This document shows, piece by piece, positions 1 through 9,980 of a stretch of 64,000 nt of DNA. Within the stretch, counting starts at the first letter, position 1. The number at the start of each line of letters is the position of its first letter. The notes under the pieces are model-generated. The model made no database searches. It saw nothing but the letters and a program-made list of their open reading frames with translations, and was not told the origin of the DNA. The DNA comes from Pyricularia pennisetigena (lineage: Eukaryota; Ascomycota; Sordariomycetes; Magnaporthales; Pyriculariaceae): positions 248,001 to 312,000 of the forward strand of contig NW_021940918.1 in NCBI RefSeq assembly GCF_004337985.1. Direction: 5' to 3'. Both the position numbers and the translations under genes were made by a program.

Positions 1-155
1 TCGGTTGCTTTGCGCTTCCCATTTGTACCTGTAACGAGAGGGTGGGGAGAAGAGCTGTTAGACAATACTGCAGCGCGATGGAAACGCAAAGTGGCGAGAA
101 GCAAGAGTGGATGGAAAAGCAATAGCTACTTACTATCTTCTGTTGCTGTAGACAT
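1..155 (-). CDS. 5' end of an unidentified leftward gene (partial, two exons)
   Basis: A short first coding exon begins with ATG at 155 and ends at 134 before a strong GTAAGT donor. The intron (29-133) carries a CTAAC branch site and ends in TTACAG, and exon 2 continues from 28 off the left edge. The joined N-terminus is MSTATEDSTNGKRKAT, hydrophilic and basic at its end, with no recognisable domain yet. The codon interrupted by the intron joins as A+GT (Ser). The sequence upstream of the ATG on this strand is rich in CAA triplets (about 160-200), typical of a fungal 5' UTR. Only about 16 residues are visible, so the product cannot be named. The splice signals, reading frame and leader composition are seen directly. 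That this is a real gene is inference. Confidence 0.6.
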
Positions 156-882
156 TTGTGACTGTCGTTGTTGTTGTCGTTGTTGTTGCTGCGTCGTGGA
201 GACCTCTATAGACCTGTTGGTTGCTGATTTGGCATTTCGTCGATGAGATAGATGGTGTCGCGTAAACCCGTTTGGCTACGGCGGAGAGTTGATGTTTGAT
301 TGAATTGTCGTCACTGGGCTTACCTTATCGTAGCTCAAAGGTTCCACGTGATAGGTGCAGACAGGGGAATATGCCCCCCTGCCAAGCCAATCATTGATCC
401 CCGCAAGTGGGATGGAGACTGCGGGAGGGAGCAAGGCAGGGGTTGGTTCGACAGGGGAACGGATGGCCCATTCGCGATTCGATTTAGCCACGGTAGCTTT
501 GGAGCTTTCCAGTTTGTGGTGGACGTGAGGACGAGACTGAGCACTGAGCACCACGACATAATTCCAATTGATTCGACGACTCCATTGCGAAGGCCGAATC
601 GCGATCGCGGTCAACTAACAAGATATCAATCGATTGAGGTCATAAAATTGTACTGTCTTTTCTGTTAGTTCTCTTTCCCTATCCTCGTCAGGCTATCTAT
701 GCTCCTGTAAAATTCCAATTGAGTTGCAAATGTTGTCCGCAGGCTCGACCTGTCTTTATGGCCAATGTTTGCCCTTAACCTCGCAGCTTCTGACAATCCA
801 AGCTAACCTTGCCTCTTTCACCGCCAGCATTCACGCACACGACACCAGTCGCATTCCAAAACAAGCAACGAGGACGAGGCAC
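156..882. other. Divergent intergenic region
   Basis: This lies between the leftward gene starting at 155 and the rightward gene starting at 883. It holds the CAA-rich leader of the left gene and presumably both promoters. Open frames on both strands at 276-668 look like chance: they overlap each other and have no family features. Confidence 0.5.
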
Positions 883-1273
883 ATGGATTCATCACTATAC
901 CAGCTCTGGCAGGAGTCGTCTAGCGACCTCTTCCAACCAGCCCTGGCCAAGGGCAACCAGACCCTCGCCGCCGCCCTTCTGCTCGCCCTCGGCATTACTT
1001 CGACCGGCCTCTTCGCGTTGAGTAGGTTACACCCTGCAAAACTCACTCGAGACGATGTTTCTCGCTCAGAGGCGCTCACGTTCATTTCCATTTTAGACCG
1101 TTCGTTCGTAAATATTGTCGCTGTTGGTGTGCCAGCATCACTGGCATTGGCGTAAGACTCCTCGAAACGGAACCCTTGGGTTCGGATTCAAACTAGCAAA
1201 TTACAGCTCTAACAACAGACGGTATAGGTTCGGTGTGGTCTACTTGTTCTGCGCAGTTGGGGTTTATGTTTAA
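883..1273 (+). CDS. Small two-helix membrane protein, 79 aa
   Basis: Three exons: 883-1021, 1097-1151 and 1228-1273. The donors are GTAGGT and GTAAGA. The last intron has a CTAAC branch site at about 1208 and ends at the TATAG of 1227, which keeps the frame through to the TAA. The protein has a short polar N-terminus (MDSSLYQLWQESS) followed by two hydrophobic segments, roughly residues 27-45 and 50-78, joined by a short linker with Asn-Arg. The C-terminus, FGVVYLFCAVGVYV, ends in the membrane. I do not recognise the family. Its size and two-helix hairpin recall small ER or mitochondrial membrane subunits, but neither Dpm2/Dpm3 nor mitofissin motifs are evident. The stop lies only about 200 bp before rad1 on the same strand, so the rad1 promoter must be very short or overlap this 3' end. 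Confidence 0.62.
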
Positions 1274-1476
1274 GAAGAAGTGCAAGATACCCGCTCCAGA
1301 ACCGGAGCACTATCCGTAACCTTAGTCGGGTAAAGAACCTCTCAGTTGGGGAGGACAAATCAAAAACAACTTTCTTGTTCTGTGACCCGTACTTGGCAGT
1401 GACACGGGCTTTGATATTTTTCTTTTTGAGATTCTCGCCACTAAACCAGCTATTCGCTATAACAAACACAAACAAC

Positions 1477-2576
1477 ATGGCGGATGCTGCGAGGTCGCAG
1501 TCGGGTCCTGGACTCTTCAGGGCCGTAACGAGCTCTACTCGTCCATTACATCAGCTTTTGAGGGCAATAAGCTTCACAAACAAGATTCACGTTGAAATTT
1601 CTGAAGATGGTATCCGGTTCACGGCCGAGCATGCTCGTGTTATGCAAGGTAGGCCCATCACGGTAGATGCTCAAAGACAGTGCGGCCTTTTGTATTATCC
1701 ATCCAAGATACTGACCCTTCGGGCTTAGGAGTTGCTTCTCTGAACAAGACCCTTTTCAGTACTTTTATCTTGAACCTTCCCGAGGCGGCTGCTCAAGGTG
1801 AAGAAGAAGATGAGAACGCGCCCTTAGTTCCCAATTTCCAAATCTCTCTTCCAGCGCTCATAGAAACACTACAGCTTTTTGGTCTGGCGGATGCAGCTGC
1901 TCGGCAGGCCAAAAATGAGGCGGATCCTTACCGCAGCAACTTGAGAAACTATCGCCCTGATGCCTTTAGCAACCAAACCCTGGGCGTTGCGGGTACTTGC
2001 TGTCTTTCTTACTCGGAAGAGGGTGCGCCATTCAGCATCAACATGGAAGAAGCGGGCGTCAACACCACCTGCAACCTGGTGACATACCTCCCCAACGCCC
2101 CCGATGATATTCCCTTTGACCGCGACGACATATCGTTCAAGGTCATTATGCAGTCGCGCTGGCTCCTAGACGCTCTGGCTGAACTGGCGCCCACCTCGCC
2201 CAACCGGCTGACCATCACGGCATCGAAACGCGAACCGTTCCTCCGCCTCTCAGGCTCAGGGCCCCTGGGCAGCTCAAGCGTGGACTTTTCCAGGGGCAGG
2301 GACCTGCTCGAGACGTTTTCGGTGCGGGAGCGCTGGGTACAGAGCTTCAAGTTTGATATTGTCAAGTCTGCAAGCGAGGCGATGCGCATCTCGAGCAAGG
2401 TGAGCCTTAGGGGTGATGGGCAGGGCGTGTTGAACTTTCAGTTCATGGTCGAGGTTGAGGGCGGTGGGATGCAGTGGTTGGAGTTTCGCTTCGTGCCGTA
2501 CCTCACCGGGGACGAAGACGAGGAGGAGGATGCCGCCGCCCCTGAGGATGACGAGGATGATGATGGACAAGAGTGA
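1477..2576 (+). CDS. rad1: DNA damage checkpoint clamp subunit Rad1 (9-1-1 complex)
   Basis: Two exons, 1477-1648 and 1729-2576, give 339 aa. The intron (GTAGGC...CTTAG) has a CTGAC branch site at about 1711, and the joined reading HARVMQGVASLNKTLF matches the early conserved block of the Rad1/Rec1 family. Rad1 is the PCNA-like subunit that forms the Rad9-Rad1-Hus1 clamp, which is loaded at damaged DNA in the nucleus and activates the ATR/Mec1 checkpoint kinase. The two sliding-clamp repeats occupy roughly residues 12-320. The protein ends in a strongly acidic D/E tail of about 25 residues, common in fungal homologues. The start was chosen because ATG 1477 directly precedes the conserved block (AVTSSTRPLHQLLRAI), with A at -3. 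The length is close to other fungal Rad1 proteins and I see no lesion. Confidence 0.92.
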
Positions 2577-3141
2577 TGCATTTTTAAGAAGGTGCAGTAC
2601 GACGCTCCTGTACCTTTTTTTTCCTTCAAGGTCATGGTCTCTTTTCCTTACTCCTCTACTTTGCACCAATTGGCAATCAGATCAGGCCGGTTTTTCTTAT
2701 TTTTGAGACACCTTGCCAAGATAAATGTTGATATCCTATTTTTTATCTATATAATGTCTCGTTCAACCCTTTGAACTTGTGCCTGTCATTGGGCGTCTTC
2801 GTAACAGCTATGGGTCGTTTTCTTAAAATCGTTGACTGGTTGCGGAAAGCGGGCCGTTGCCGTTGGGCCTTGAGACGCAGTCACCCATCAGTCTCTAAAG
2901 CATTCAACATCACTCTGCCAGTCCTCGTAGCCCAGGCATACAGACATGGATCGGATCACATGTACGGAAAGTCGTTTGTTTTCCCACTTAAGCGACAATA
3001 CAATATGCAGCATATCGCCTAAAATTGTCCGAAATGCACAAGGCAAAACGTCAGCTCAACCGCCTGGGTTAGCGAGTAGTAAACATGGTCTCCTTCCCAG
3101 AATGGTAGGGTTACAGCGGCGGCCCACCCACCACTGATTAC

Positions 3142-3146
3142 TTTTT

Positions 3147-3183
<37 letters not shown>
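3142..3183. repeat. T10 plus (CT)n microsatellite
   Basis: A run of ten T is followed by about 16 uninterrupted CT units. It lies in non-coding DNA between convergent genes. Confidence 0.95.
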
Positions 3184-3186
<3 letters not shown>

Positions 3187-3978
3187 ATGCTATTTTGATC
3201 ACGGTGCAGCTGCTCCAGCTGCAAGCTGACAGGATTGAACCGTACAACAGATGTTGCCGAGCATACCAACCCCCCTCAATGATCGATTTTGTCCCCGAGA
3301 GAGGTCGGAGAATTTCTTTGTTGCATCTAACCTTGGCTCCTTTTTGGTCAGGCCCCCTACTTGACCGAGCCAAAGAATGGCGACCCGTGCCTTGTCCTGG
3401 TGACTTGGTACTTCTGGACTTGGGGATGCAAAGAGCGTACGGTACGGCTGGATACCCACCCTATTTGGGATGAGGATCGACGCGCATGAGGTGTGGCAGT
3501 CAACGGCTAAATTTGTCCATTGAGAAACTGCGAGCTATGAATCAGTGTATACCTAGAGTATCTACTCGACATGTGTCAAAAGACATGAAAATAGAAATCG
3601 CATGTTTCCGAATTTGGTGTCGTCGATGATCATTTACCAAGCCTCATCATGCCCAAGTCCACCATGGGGTGAACGGTTGGCCTACACAGCATAGCAACAA
3701 TTCTACATGAAACGACTACAAGATTGACCATTTGAATACGGAACCTGATGCCTGCATTTTTTATAATAGTGTACATCTACCTGTAGTATGTATCTTCGTG
3801 CCTGTGTTTCATGATACCGTAACCGGACAAAAGAAATCGCTTCGCTAGTCATGCGAGTATGCCACCAAGAAGATGGTGTAAGAGAAGAGTGAAAAGAGAA
3901 CAAAGAAAAAGAAATCCCAAGAAACAAATCAGTCATGCAATGCTCCCGCTATATGCAAGCCATAAAAGAAGGAGAAAG

Positions 3979-4015
<37 letters not shown>
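3979..4015 (+). repeat. Poly(A) tract, 37 nt
   Basis: Uninterrupted A on the + strand, 164 bp beyond the stop of the leftward 746-aa gene. It is one of a set of such tracts between convergent genes (see findings). Confidence 0.95.
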
Positions 4016-4017
<2 letters not shown>

Positions 4018-4178
4018 CCGAGGCCTGGCTCATCCCAAATGCAGTCCGTCCCAAACAAGATTTTCATAGGAAATAGACACTAGGGAATATGTTGTCAAGA
4101 GACAGAGAATGAAAGAAGGCGAAATGAACTTCTGTAATCGTTCGAAATTCACCAAAAAAAAAGATAGGCAGAGTTGAT

Positions 4179-6419
4179 TTAGGCGCGCGAGGCAGCCAGC
4201 GAGACGTTCTCGGCCTCCCATTTCAGGAAGTCCCCGAGATCGTGTCCTAGGTTGTATCCCATCGGCACAACGTAGTCTTCGCCAGTGACAGCCCGGCTGA
4301 CCACAAGGTCCAGCATCGGGCTCTGCGGCATGCTGCCAACACTGCTGCTGAGGCTTGGAATACGTTCCTTGATTTCGCCTTGCAGTGGCTCTTCTTGCTG
4401 CTCGCATTCCTCCTTGGCTTCGTCCGACACCCAACGTCCGAGACCGAACTCAAATCGTGCATTCCACCCACCGCCCGAGGGTCGCTCCACGATCAATGGG
4501 ATTGGGACACGTCTGATCTGAATCATCTCTGGCTGGACCGTCGCCTGTGGGCTTCCGAGGGCTGATGCAGGAGGGACGTCATTTGCCGTTGTTGGGCTGG
4601 GAGGAAGCGGAACGGTAAGGGCAATATCCACTTGTTGCGGCAGGACGAGGGAAGGAGCATGGCGGGCAGCTCTAGAGGTGCGAGATTTCTTCGCCACTGG
4701 CTTGACCTCGGCGCGGACCATGTACTCATCCTCCTCCTCTTTCGACACAAGCATCTTGCCGCCATGTCCAAGGTTGAAATCCTCATACCAATTCACCAGG
4801 TCGTTTGCCTGTTTCTCATCTTCGCCGTCGTCACTATCGCCCATGAAGTCGCCAGGGGCTCCGAGGATAGCCATCTGGAAAGCGGTCCAATCTAGCGTCT
4901 CATCAACAAAAGGCTGCATGGGACTCCGCAGGCGTACATCGGCCTTCGACAGGCGGATGGGGCCATGAAGGTATGTGGGCATTGTGGCGGTGAACGGCGT
5001 GGCAGGTAAGTAAATATACTCGTCGGCGACCTTGGTCTGCTTCATCTCGGGGCCCCGGCGCACGGATCGCTTGCGCATCTGCTTGAAATTGAAAGGCTTG
5101 GGTTGCACATCGACCGGGCTGACAGTCGCAGATTCTGGTATGGTAGGGAGAGGAGGCAGTTGGCGACGGGGGCTGCTTGCCCGACGGGGGGTCTTCGGTG
5201 GAGGGGTCGGAAACGAGACATCCTGGAAGGTCATCTCATTCTCCTCCACCACGGCAGACGGCAACGGCTTGGGCCGTGGAGGTTGTGTCTGTGGGCGCTG
5301 TGGACCATTGGCCAGGAGGAAATCCTCGTGGATGACATCGAGGCCAACGTCGAAGCTGTCATGTGCGTTTAGGGATGGAGGCATCCAGGTTCGTACCCCA
5401 GCCGCGCCGATCCTCGTGGGGAGATCATCAAGGTGGAAAGGCTCGACAGGGGTCTCGCAGAGATCCAAGTCGAAGATTCGGAGAGAGTCAACCGAAACTG
5501 CATCATCCGCTGGTTGATCATCCTCAACTCGCGGGTTCTTTTGCCGCCACTCCTTCACCTGCTCCGAAGTGACCATCTCGTCCACTTCGATGCGATGGAA
5601 CAGACGCCCTACATTCTCGCCTAGCGTCCATTTCGCGGCGACCTTGGATGTTTTCTTGGGCTGGCGCTGTTGCTTTTGTCGTGACTGGACCGACTTCTGC
5701 CGTCCGATTTTGGCTGGCTTCCGATTTGCTTTAGTGACGGAAGCCCTCCGTATGGGTAAATTCTGGGACGACGAGTACTTGGTCATCTTGGGGGATGGCC
5801 GCGAGGGCGACAATCCAGGCGGCGAAAGAACGGGGCTATCCACCATTGAGCCTCGGGGCAGCGCTGGAATCCCGGGTGACTGTACGGCCATGCTCGCCTC
5901 GTCGAGAGCCTTGTTGGTTTCTCTAATCGACTTTTCGATGTTGTCCGGCATGGTGATGATGGTTGGTAGAGAGGGTTGGAATTTCCGGGCATCGTCTGTA
6001 GCAGCGGACAATATGTGCGGGTGTTTCCCGCCACTGTGGGATAGATGCGGAGATAGCGAAGGTGATCCATTGGGGACTATGGCACAAAGATGCGGACTGC
6101 CTTTGCTTGCTGGTGTCTTGGGGGACGACCGATAATCGCAGCTTTGCAAAGAACTCGAGGTGGAATGTGGGGTATCAGGGAGAGGAGGCAAAGGGTTTGA
6201 TATCAGATGGATGTTTTCGGAACGGTGAATGACCAGAATCGGCGGTGGTGGCCTCTTTGTCCTCCTCCACGTCCTGTTCTTGAGCTTTTCACTCTGTTCG
6301 TCCTGGGACGCAGGGCGGGACATTGCTTCGTTGATTGTACCAGAATCATCCGAGTCCAGGCTAGTCCGAGGTGCCTGGCGGACAAGCTTGCGGATGGTGA
6401 AGCCCGATCGTGAAAGCAT
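4179..6419 (-). CDS. Disordered fungal protein, 746 aa, function unknown
   Basis: A single exon of 746 codons starting at ATG 6419, which has A at -3. Five extra in-frame codons upstream begin with TTG and were not used. The protein is rich in Pro, Ser and basic residues, with proline runs (KRPPPPILV near residue 60; PTPPPKTPRR in the middle) that could be SH3 ligands or phosphorylation sites. A basic block (KTSKVAAKWTLGENVGRLFHRIEV, near residues 260-290, quoted in part here as WTLGENVGRLFHRI) looks like the most ordered and probably conserved segment. A second ordered-looking stretch lies near the C-terminus (WNARFEFGLGRWVSDEAKEE), followed by DFLKWEAENVSLAA at the end. There is no signal peptide, membrane segment or catalytic motif. 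It resembles lineage-restricted proteins of Sordariomycetes. I cannot name a function. Confidence 0.75.
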   Translation of the reverse strand: MLSRSGFTIRKLVRQAPRTSLDSDDSGTINEAMSRPASQDEQSEKLKNRTWRRTKRPPPPILVIHRSENIHLISNPLPPLPDTPHSTSSSLQSCDYRSSPKTPASKGSPHLCAIVPNGSPSLSPHLSHSGGKHPHILSAATDDARKFQPSLPTIITMPDNIEKSIRETNKALDEASMAVQSPGIPALPRGSMVDSPVLSPPGLSPSRPSPKMTKYSSSQNLPIRRASVTKANRKPAKIGRQKSVQSRQKQQRQPKKTSKVAAKWTLGENVGRLFHRIEVDEMVTSEQVKEWRQKNPRVEDDQPADDAVSVDSLRIFDLDLCETPVEPFHLDDLPTRIGAAGVRTWMPPSLNAHDSFDVGLDVIHEDFLLANGPQRPQTQPPRPKPLPSAVVEENEMTFQDVSFPTPPPKTPRRASSPRRQLPPLPTIPESATVSPVDVQPKPFNFKQMRKRSVRRGPEMKQTKVADEYIYLPATPFTATMPTYLHGPIRLSKADVRLRSPMQPFVDETLDWTAFQMAILGAPGDFMGDSDDGEDEKQANDLVNWYEDFNLGHGGKMLVSKEEEDEYMVRAEVKPVAKKSRTSRAARHAPSLVLPQQVDIALTVPLPPSPTTANDVPPASALGSPQATVQPEMIQIRRVPIPLIVERPSGGGWNARFEFGLGRWVSDEAKEECEQQEEPLQGEIKERIPSLSSSVGSMPQSPMLDLVVSRAVTGEDYVVPMGYNLGHDLGDFLKWEAENVSLAASRA

Positions 6420-9144
6420 TGTGGGCGGCTCCAAGTGCGATATAGGGCGGAAACGTTCGTCTGCAGGTATCTATATCTATATGCAATGACCGGCCCGTTT
6501 GTAGAAAGGTATAAAGGAAAATAACGAGAGGCTTGGGAACAAAATAACACAAAACGAAACGGCCTGATAGGAAAGTAAAGAGAAAGAATGACAATGCAAC
6601 AGACAGAGACTAAGGAAATGAGGGAGCCTCCTCGTGGTGTTACATGGCAATCATTCGAGGCAGTGGCACAAACAATATGGGGGCCGTACGGATTGGGACG
6701 GAAACGAATATTGGTGTATAAGGGGGATTTGAACAAGACGTAGGAATAAGAAAGTGGATTGGGCCGGTGGTCGAGAACCTGTCGATTGGCGATTCGGGTG
6801 GGAGAGTGGACAAGATAGCCAAGGCAGTGCAGGCAAACAAGCAAGCAAGCATACAATAGCTAGCTGAACAAACTCTCTGAGGGAGGCGCGGGCGGCATGG
6901 AGTCTCGGCCGTTTGTTCGCTTGAACGGGGCGAACTTTTGGTGTGTGGGTGGGACAGAGATATATTGCAATCGAAGAGACATGAACACCGTCATCCATCG
7001 AGGCTACTCGATATCCATGTCCTTCCAGGGGTGCGTGTTGAGCCCAAGACTCGACACCCCGACCCAGACCGACCCCATCTTCTCAGATGTCTCCTAGGGT
7101 GGCGCCGGGGGTATGGTGGGCATGATTACAGTGCAGTACATTAACCTGACCTGCATCTGTGNGAGAGAGAGAGAGGGAGGGATGGCAGCTTGGGATTAGA
7201 TCTTTCTTGGCATGGTTCTGAAATTTTTTGTTTGACAGATTTCCAAATTTTGTTTTCATTGGCGGTGAAACCACAAAGGTCGTTGCAGGAAGGAGAGAAG
7301 CGGGGGCGATGAGCAGATCGACATGCTGGAGAGAGACCGACAGAAGCAGAATACCATGTGACATAAAGCGCAAGATCAGTGCCCAGCCTCGCCGGTTGCG
7401 TGCTTTCGTCGCCAAAAGTGGAATGTGCGACTTATGCGGGCAGGGGTTGTGTATGGTATTTTTATCGCGAGGGGATCCACTTTGGTTGGAGACTACTATT
7501 TTGTCATACTGCGCGCAGCATTTTGGGCTGTTGTCATCATGCCCAGGGTCAAAACCTGGGCAACCGTCAGCCTGGTGATCCGGGAAACCTTGGGTTCAAC
7601 TGGGGTAAAGTGTGCCCTGTGTGTTTTTGTAAATAGCCAATGCTGACTGGGGGATGGCGTCTAATCTTCCCTCATCTACATATTCAACTTGATAGTCTGT
7701 TTTTATTTTAGTATTCCCGTTCTATTTTGCTTACACATTGTTGCGTACATATTTGCCAAGTATTCTAGCATATAGTTTCGCTTCATCCAATGAAACACAT
7801 CATCGTCAAGGTGCTGGCTAGGTTCCCGTGCCTACTCAGGAACGCAAAGCCCTAGAAATACCAAGAAGGATTTATCCATGATCTAAAGTCGGCCCGTTCA
7901 GTCCCTCCCCTCCCGCCGACCGACCTCCATCTACGATCGCTTACCAGCTAGCTGCCTGCCTGACCTACCTGCTTCCATAACCAAACTGTGGTGGACTTGC
8001 CGTGCCGCGCCAGATTGCTGACTGAACTGACCTGTTGCCAACCTCGGCTTGATACGGCTGCCGTGCTCCGATTCGCTGAATTAGCAGTTATCATGATATG
8101 CCCTCTTTTTTTGCTTTTTTTTTTTTCGCGCCGCATGTCTAGATCAGTTTACGTGAATCGGATCTCCACCTCCTCAAGCTCCTCTCTTCGCTTTGATGCT
8201 AACCTGCCGCATCCGGCTGCCCAAGAGACAAGCGCGGGCGCGTCTTCCCGCAAGATGACGCATATACAGCGACGTAGCTGGTTTTCTTTTTCGGCTTTGC
8301 CCTCCAGTCCTCCAGATAGCTCTCTGCGCCGCCCCCTGCACGAGCTGGAACACTGTCAAGCAGAAGTCGATATAGGGAGCAAATGGATTTTGATCGGATA
8401 CAGTCGCATAAGAAACTGCCTCGGACGGCATAGACGGAAAGAGTCTTGCTCCAGTCAGCTCCCGTCAGTCATCCCCACTGGCAGGCTGACATGCAAATGT
8501 TGAGAAAATGACCGACCCCCCACTATTGACATAGCCTTCTTATATGGCCCAACTTCCCCATGGTTCTCGTTCGAGTTTCTGGTGGGTTTGTTGTACGCCC
8601 AGCTCAAAACGTTCGGCGACGTGTGTGCGATAAACGAGGGTGTTGCTGCTGTGACATGCTTTCAGTGAGACAAGATAATTTGCACTTATTACCCATGCAA
8701 ATTACATGGGTTAAACAAGATGCAGTAGTGTATTTTGTTTTGATGGTCTGTCCTTGCATTGTTTGTCAGGACAAGTGTGGCGGTTCAGATTGTCATGTTC
8801 GCATCCGTCGATCCAAATGCCTTGCAGCAGCAGCATAATCGGCTCCGGCATGAGGTCAGGACAAATTCCTGGCCCCCTGCGACCCAGACCCACATCCGCA
8901 ACCGTCCATCTTTGTGGGGCTAGCTAGACAACGTCGGCCCCCACAATGCCTTGGGCTGACCTTTCGCTTCACCCGTTCAAGATCCAGCATCGCCGTCAAT
9001 CTCATTGGCGTATGAGCCCCACGTGACAAAGGATATCAATCCTCTTGTTCATCAAAGTATCTTGTTTCACCCCCCAGTATTGAGACCAAAGATATATCTT
9101 TTAATAATAGTGGCACGAAAAGAAAAAAAAAAAACCATAAAAAA
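6420..9144. other. Long divergent intergenic region
   Basis: 2.7 kb between the leftward 746-aa gene and CDC26. It must hold both promoters and long leaders. There is a short GA repeat with one N at 7161-7180 and T-runs near 8107-8127. The open frames at 7228-7578 and 7988-8503 lack start context, splice signals and family motifs. I see no gene. Confidence 0.5.
7161..7180. repeat. GA microsatellite with one unresolved base
   Basis: A short GA repeat with an N at 7162. It lies in non-coding DNA. Confidence 0.8.
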
Positions 9145-9576
9145 ATGCTCAGGCGCGCCCCGACAGTCATCTCCATAACAGCAGAAGACGTAGCCGCATA
9201 TGAGGACCGGCAGGAACACCTGCGCCAGACGCGGCGGCAGGGATCCCGCGCCGCACCGGTGCTCAAGACGGCAACGGCAACAGCAATAACCACCACAACC
9301 CCCCAACAGCGCCAGCAATATATCCAGCAGCAGCAGCAACACCATCACCACCAACAACAACAACAACACCACCCATACACCTCAGATGACCACCTAAACC
9401 AATATGCCTCGGAAGACGAGGACATGGACGACATTGTCGGCAACGAAGATGAAGAAGAAGATGATGACGACCCAGCCCCGCCACCACCGCCGCATGCCCG
9501 CCAGCCACGACAGCCGAGGATGCTATCGCAGGAGCAGCGGGGAGGTGCGCACAGGGGAGGAGGAGGAGGAGGAGGA

Positions 9577-9614
<38 letters not shown>

Positions 9615-9765
9615 GGCCGCTGCGGCGACGACGCCCACGCCATCGCATCAGGCTGGCGGCGGTAGGGGGAGCAGTGCGCCGCAGCCGCCCGCCGCTCCCG
9701 GTGGGAGGGTGACGAGGAGCCGGGAGGAGAGGATCGGTGTAGGGGCGTCGCGGAGACGACAATGA
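9145..9765 (+). CDS. CDC26: Anaphase-promoting complex subunit CDC26 (APC12) with large repeat expansion
   Basis: A single exon of 206 aa. The N-terminus MLRRAPTVISITAEDVAAYE matches the Cdc26 signature that inserts into the TPR groove of Apc6/Cdc16 and stabilises it within the APC/C ubiquitin ligase. The C-terminus ends with RVTRSREERIGVG, the short block shared by fungal Cdc26 proteins. Between them lie about 150 residues of low complexity: Gln/His runs (residues 52-75), an Asp/Glu stretch (about 88-110), a proline run, then Gly8 and Ala11 runs encoded by GGA and GCA triplet repeats. Usual Cdc26 proteins are well under 130 residues, so this copy is enlarged by expansion in the linker with both functional ends intact. 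The ATG is preceded by an A-rich leader. The gene converges on HER2, with stops about 215 bp apart. Confidence 0.85.
9320..9372 (+). repeat. CAG/CAA/CAC triplet tract (Gln/His coding)
   Basis: An imperfect glutamine and histidine triplet repeat inside CDC26. Confidence 0.85.
9555..9613 (+). repeat. GGA then GCA triplet repeats (Gly and Ala coding)
   Basis: Adjacent GGA and GCA repeats within CDC26 encode a glycine run followed by an alanine run. They are nearly pure, which suggests replication slippage and likely length variation between strains. Confidence 0.9.
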
Positions 9766-9889
9766 TGTGGCCTCGGTTGCAGGCGGTTGGTTTCAAACTA
9801 CCCGATGATGTCGACAGAGGACGATAATTATCCACGGCTGTAAATACGGCAATTTGGTACGATCGACGGGATAGTAATTTCTTCTATAC

Positions 9890-9916
9890 AAAAAAAAAAA
9901 AAAAAAAAAAAAAAAA
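9890..9916 (+). repeat. Poly(A) tract, 27 nt, between convergent genes
   Basis: It lies about 125 bp after the CDC26 stop and 65 bp beyond the HER2 stop, in a 215-bp convergent spacer. Confidence 0.95.
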
Positions 9917-9980
9917 GTATCAGGAGGGTATGGCTCAAAATATAATATTCTTCTTATGTACCAAACAGTATTATACATGA

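Larger units (their letters stand above)
2577..4178. other. Convergent intergenic region with repeats
   Basis: This lies between the rad1 stop and the stop of the leftward 746-aa gene. It holds the rad1 3' UTR, a T-run followed by a CT repeat (3142-3183) and a 37-nt A-tract (3979-4015). The short frames here have no family features. I see no gene. Confidence 0.6.

Noticed and set aside
7988..8503. 171-aa open frame in the long divergent spacer
   Set aside because: No homology I recognise, irregular composition and T-run coded residues; likely chance.
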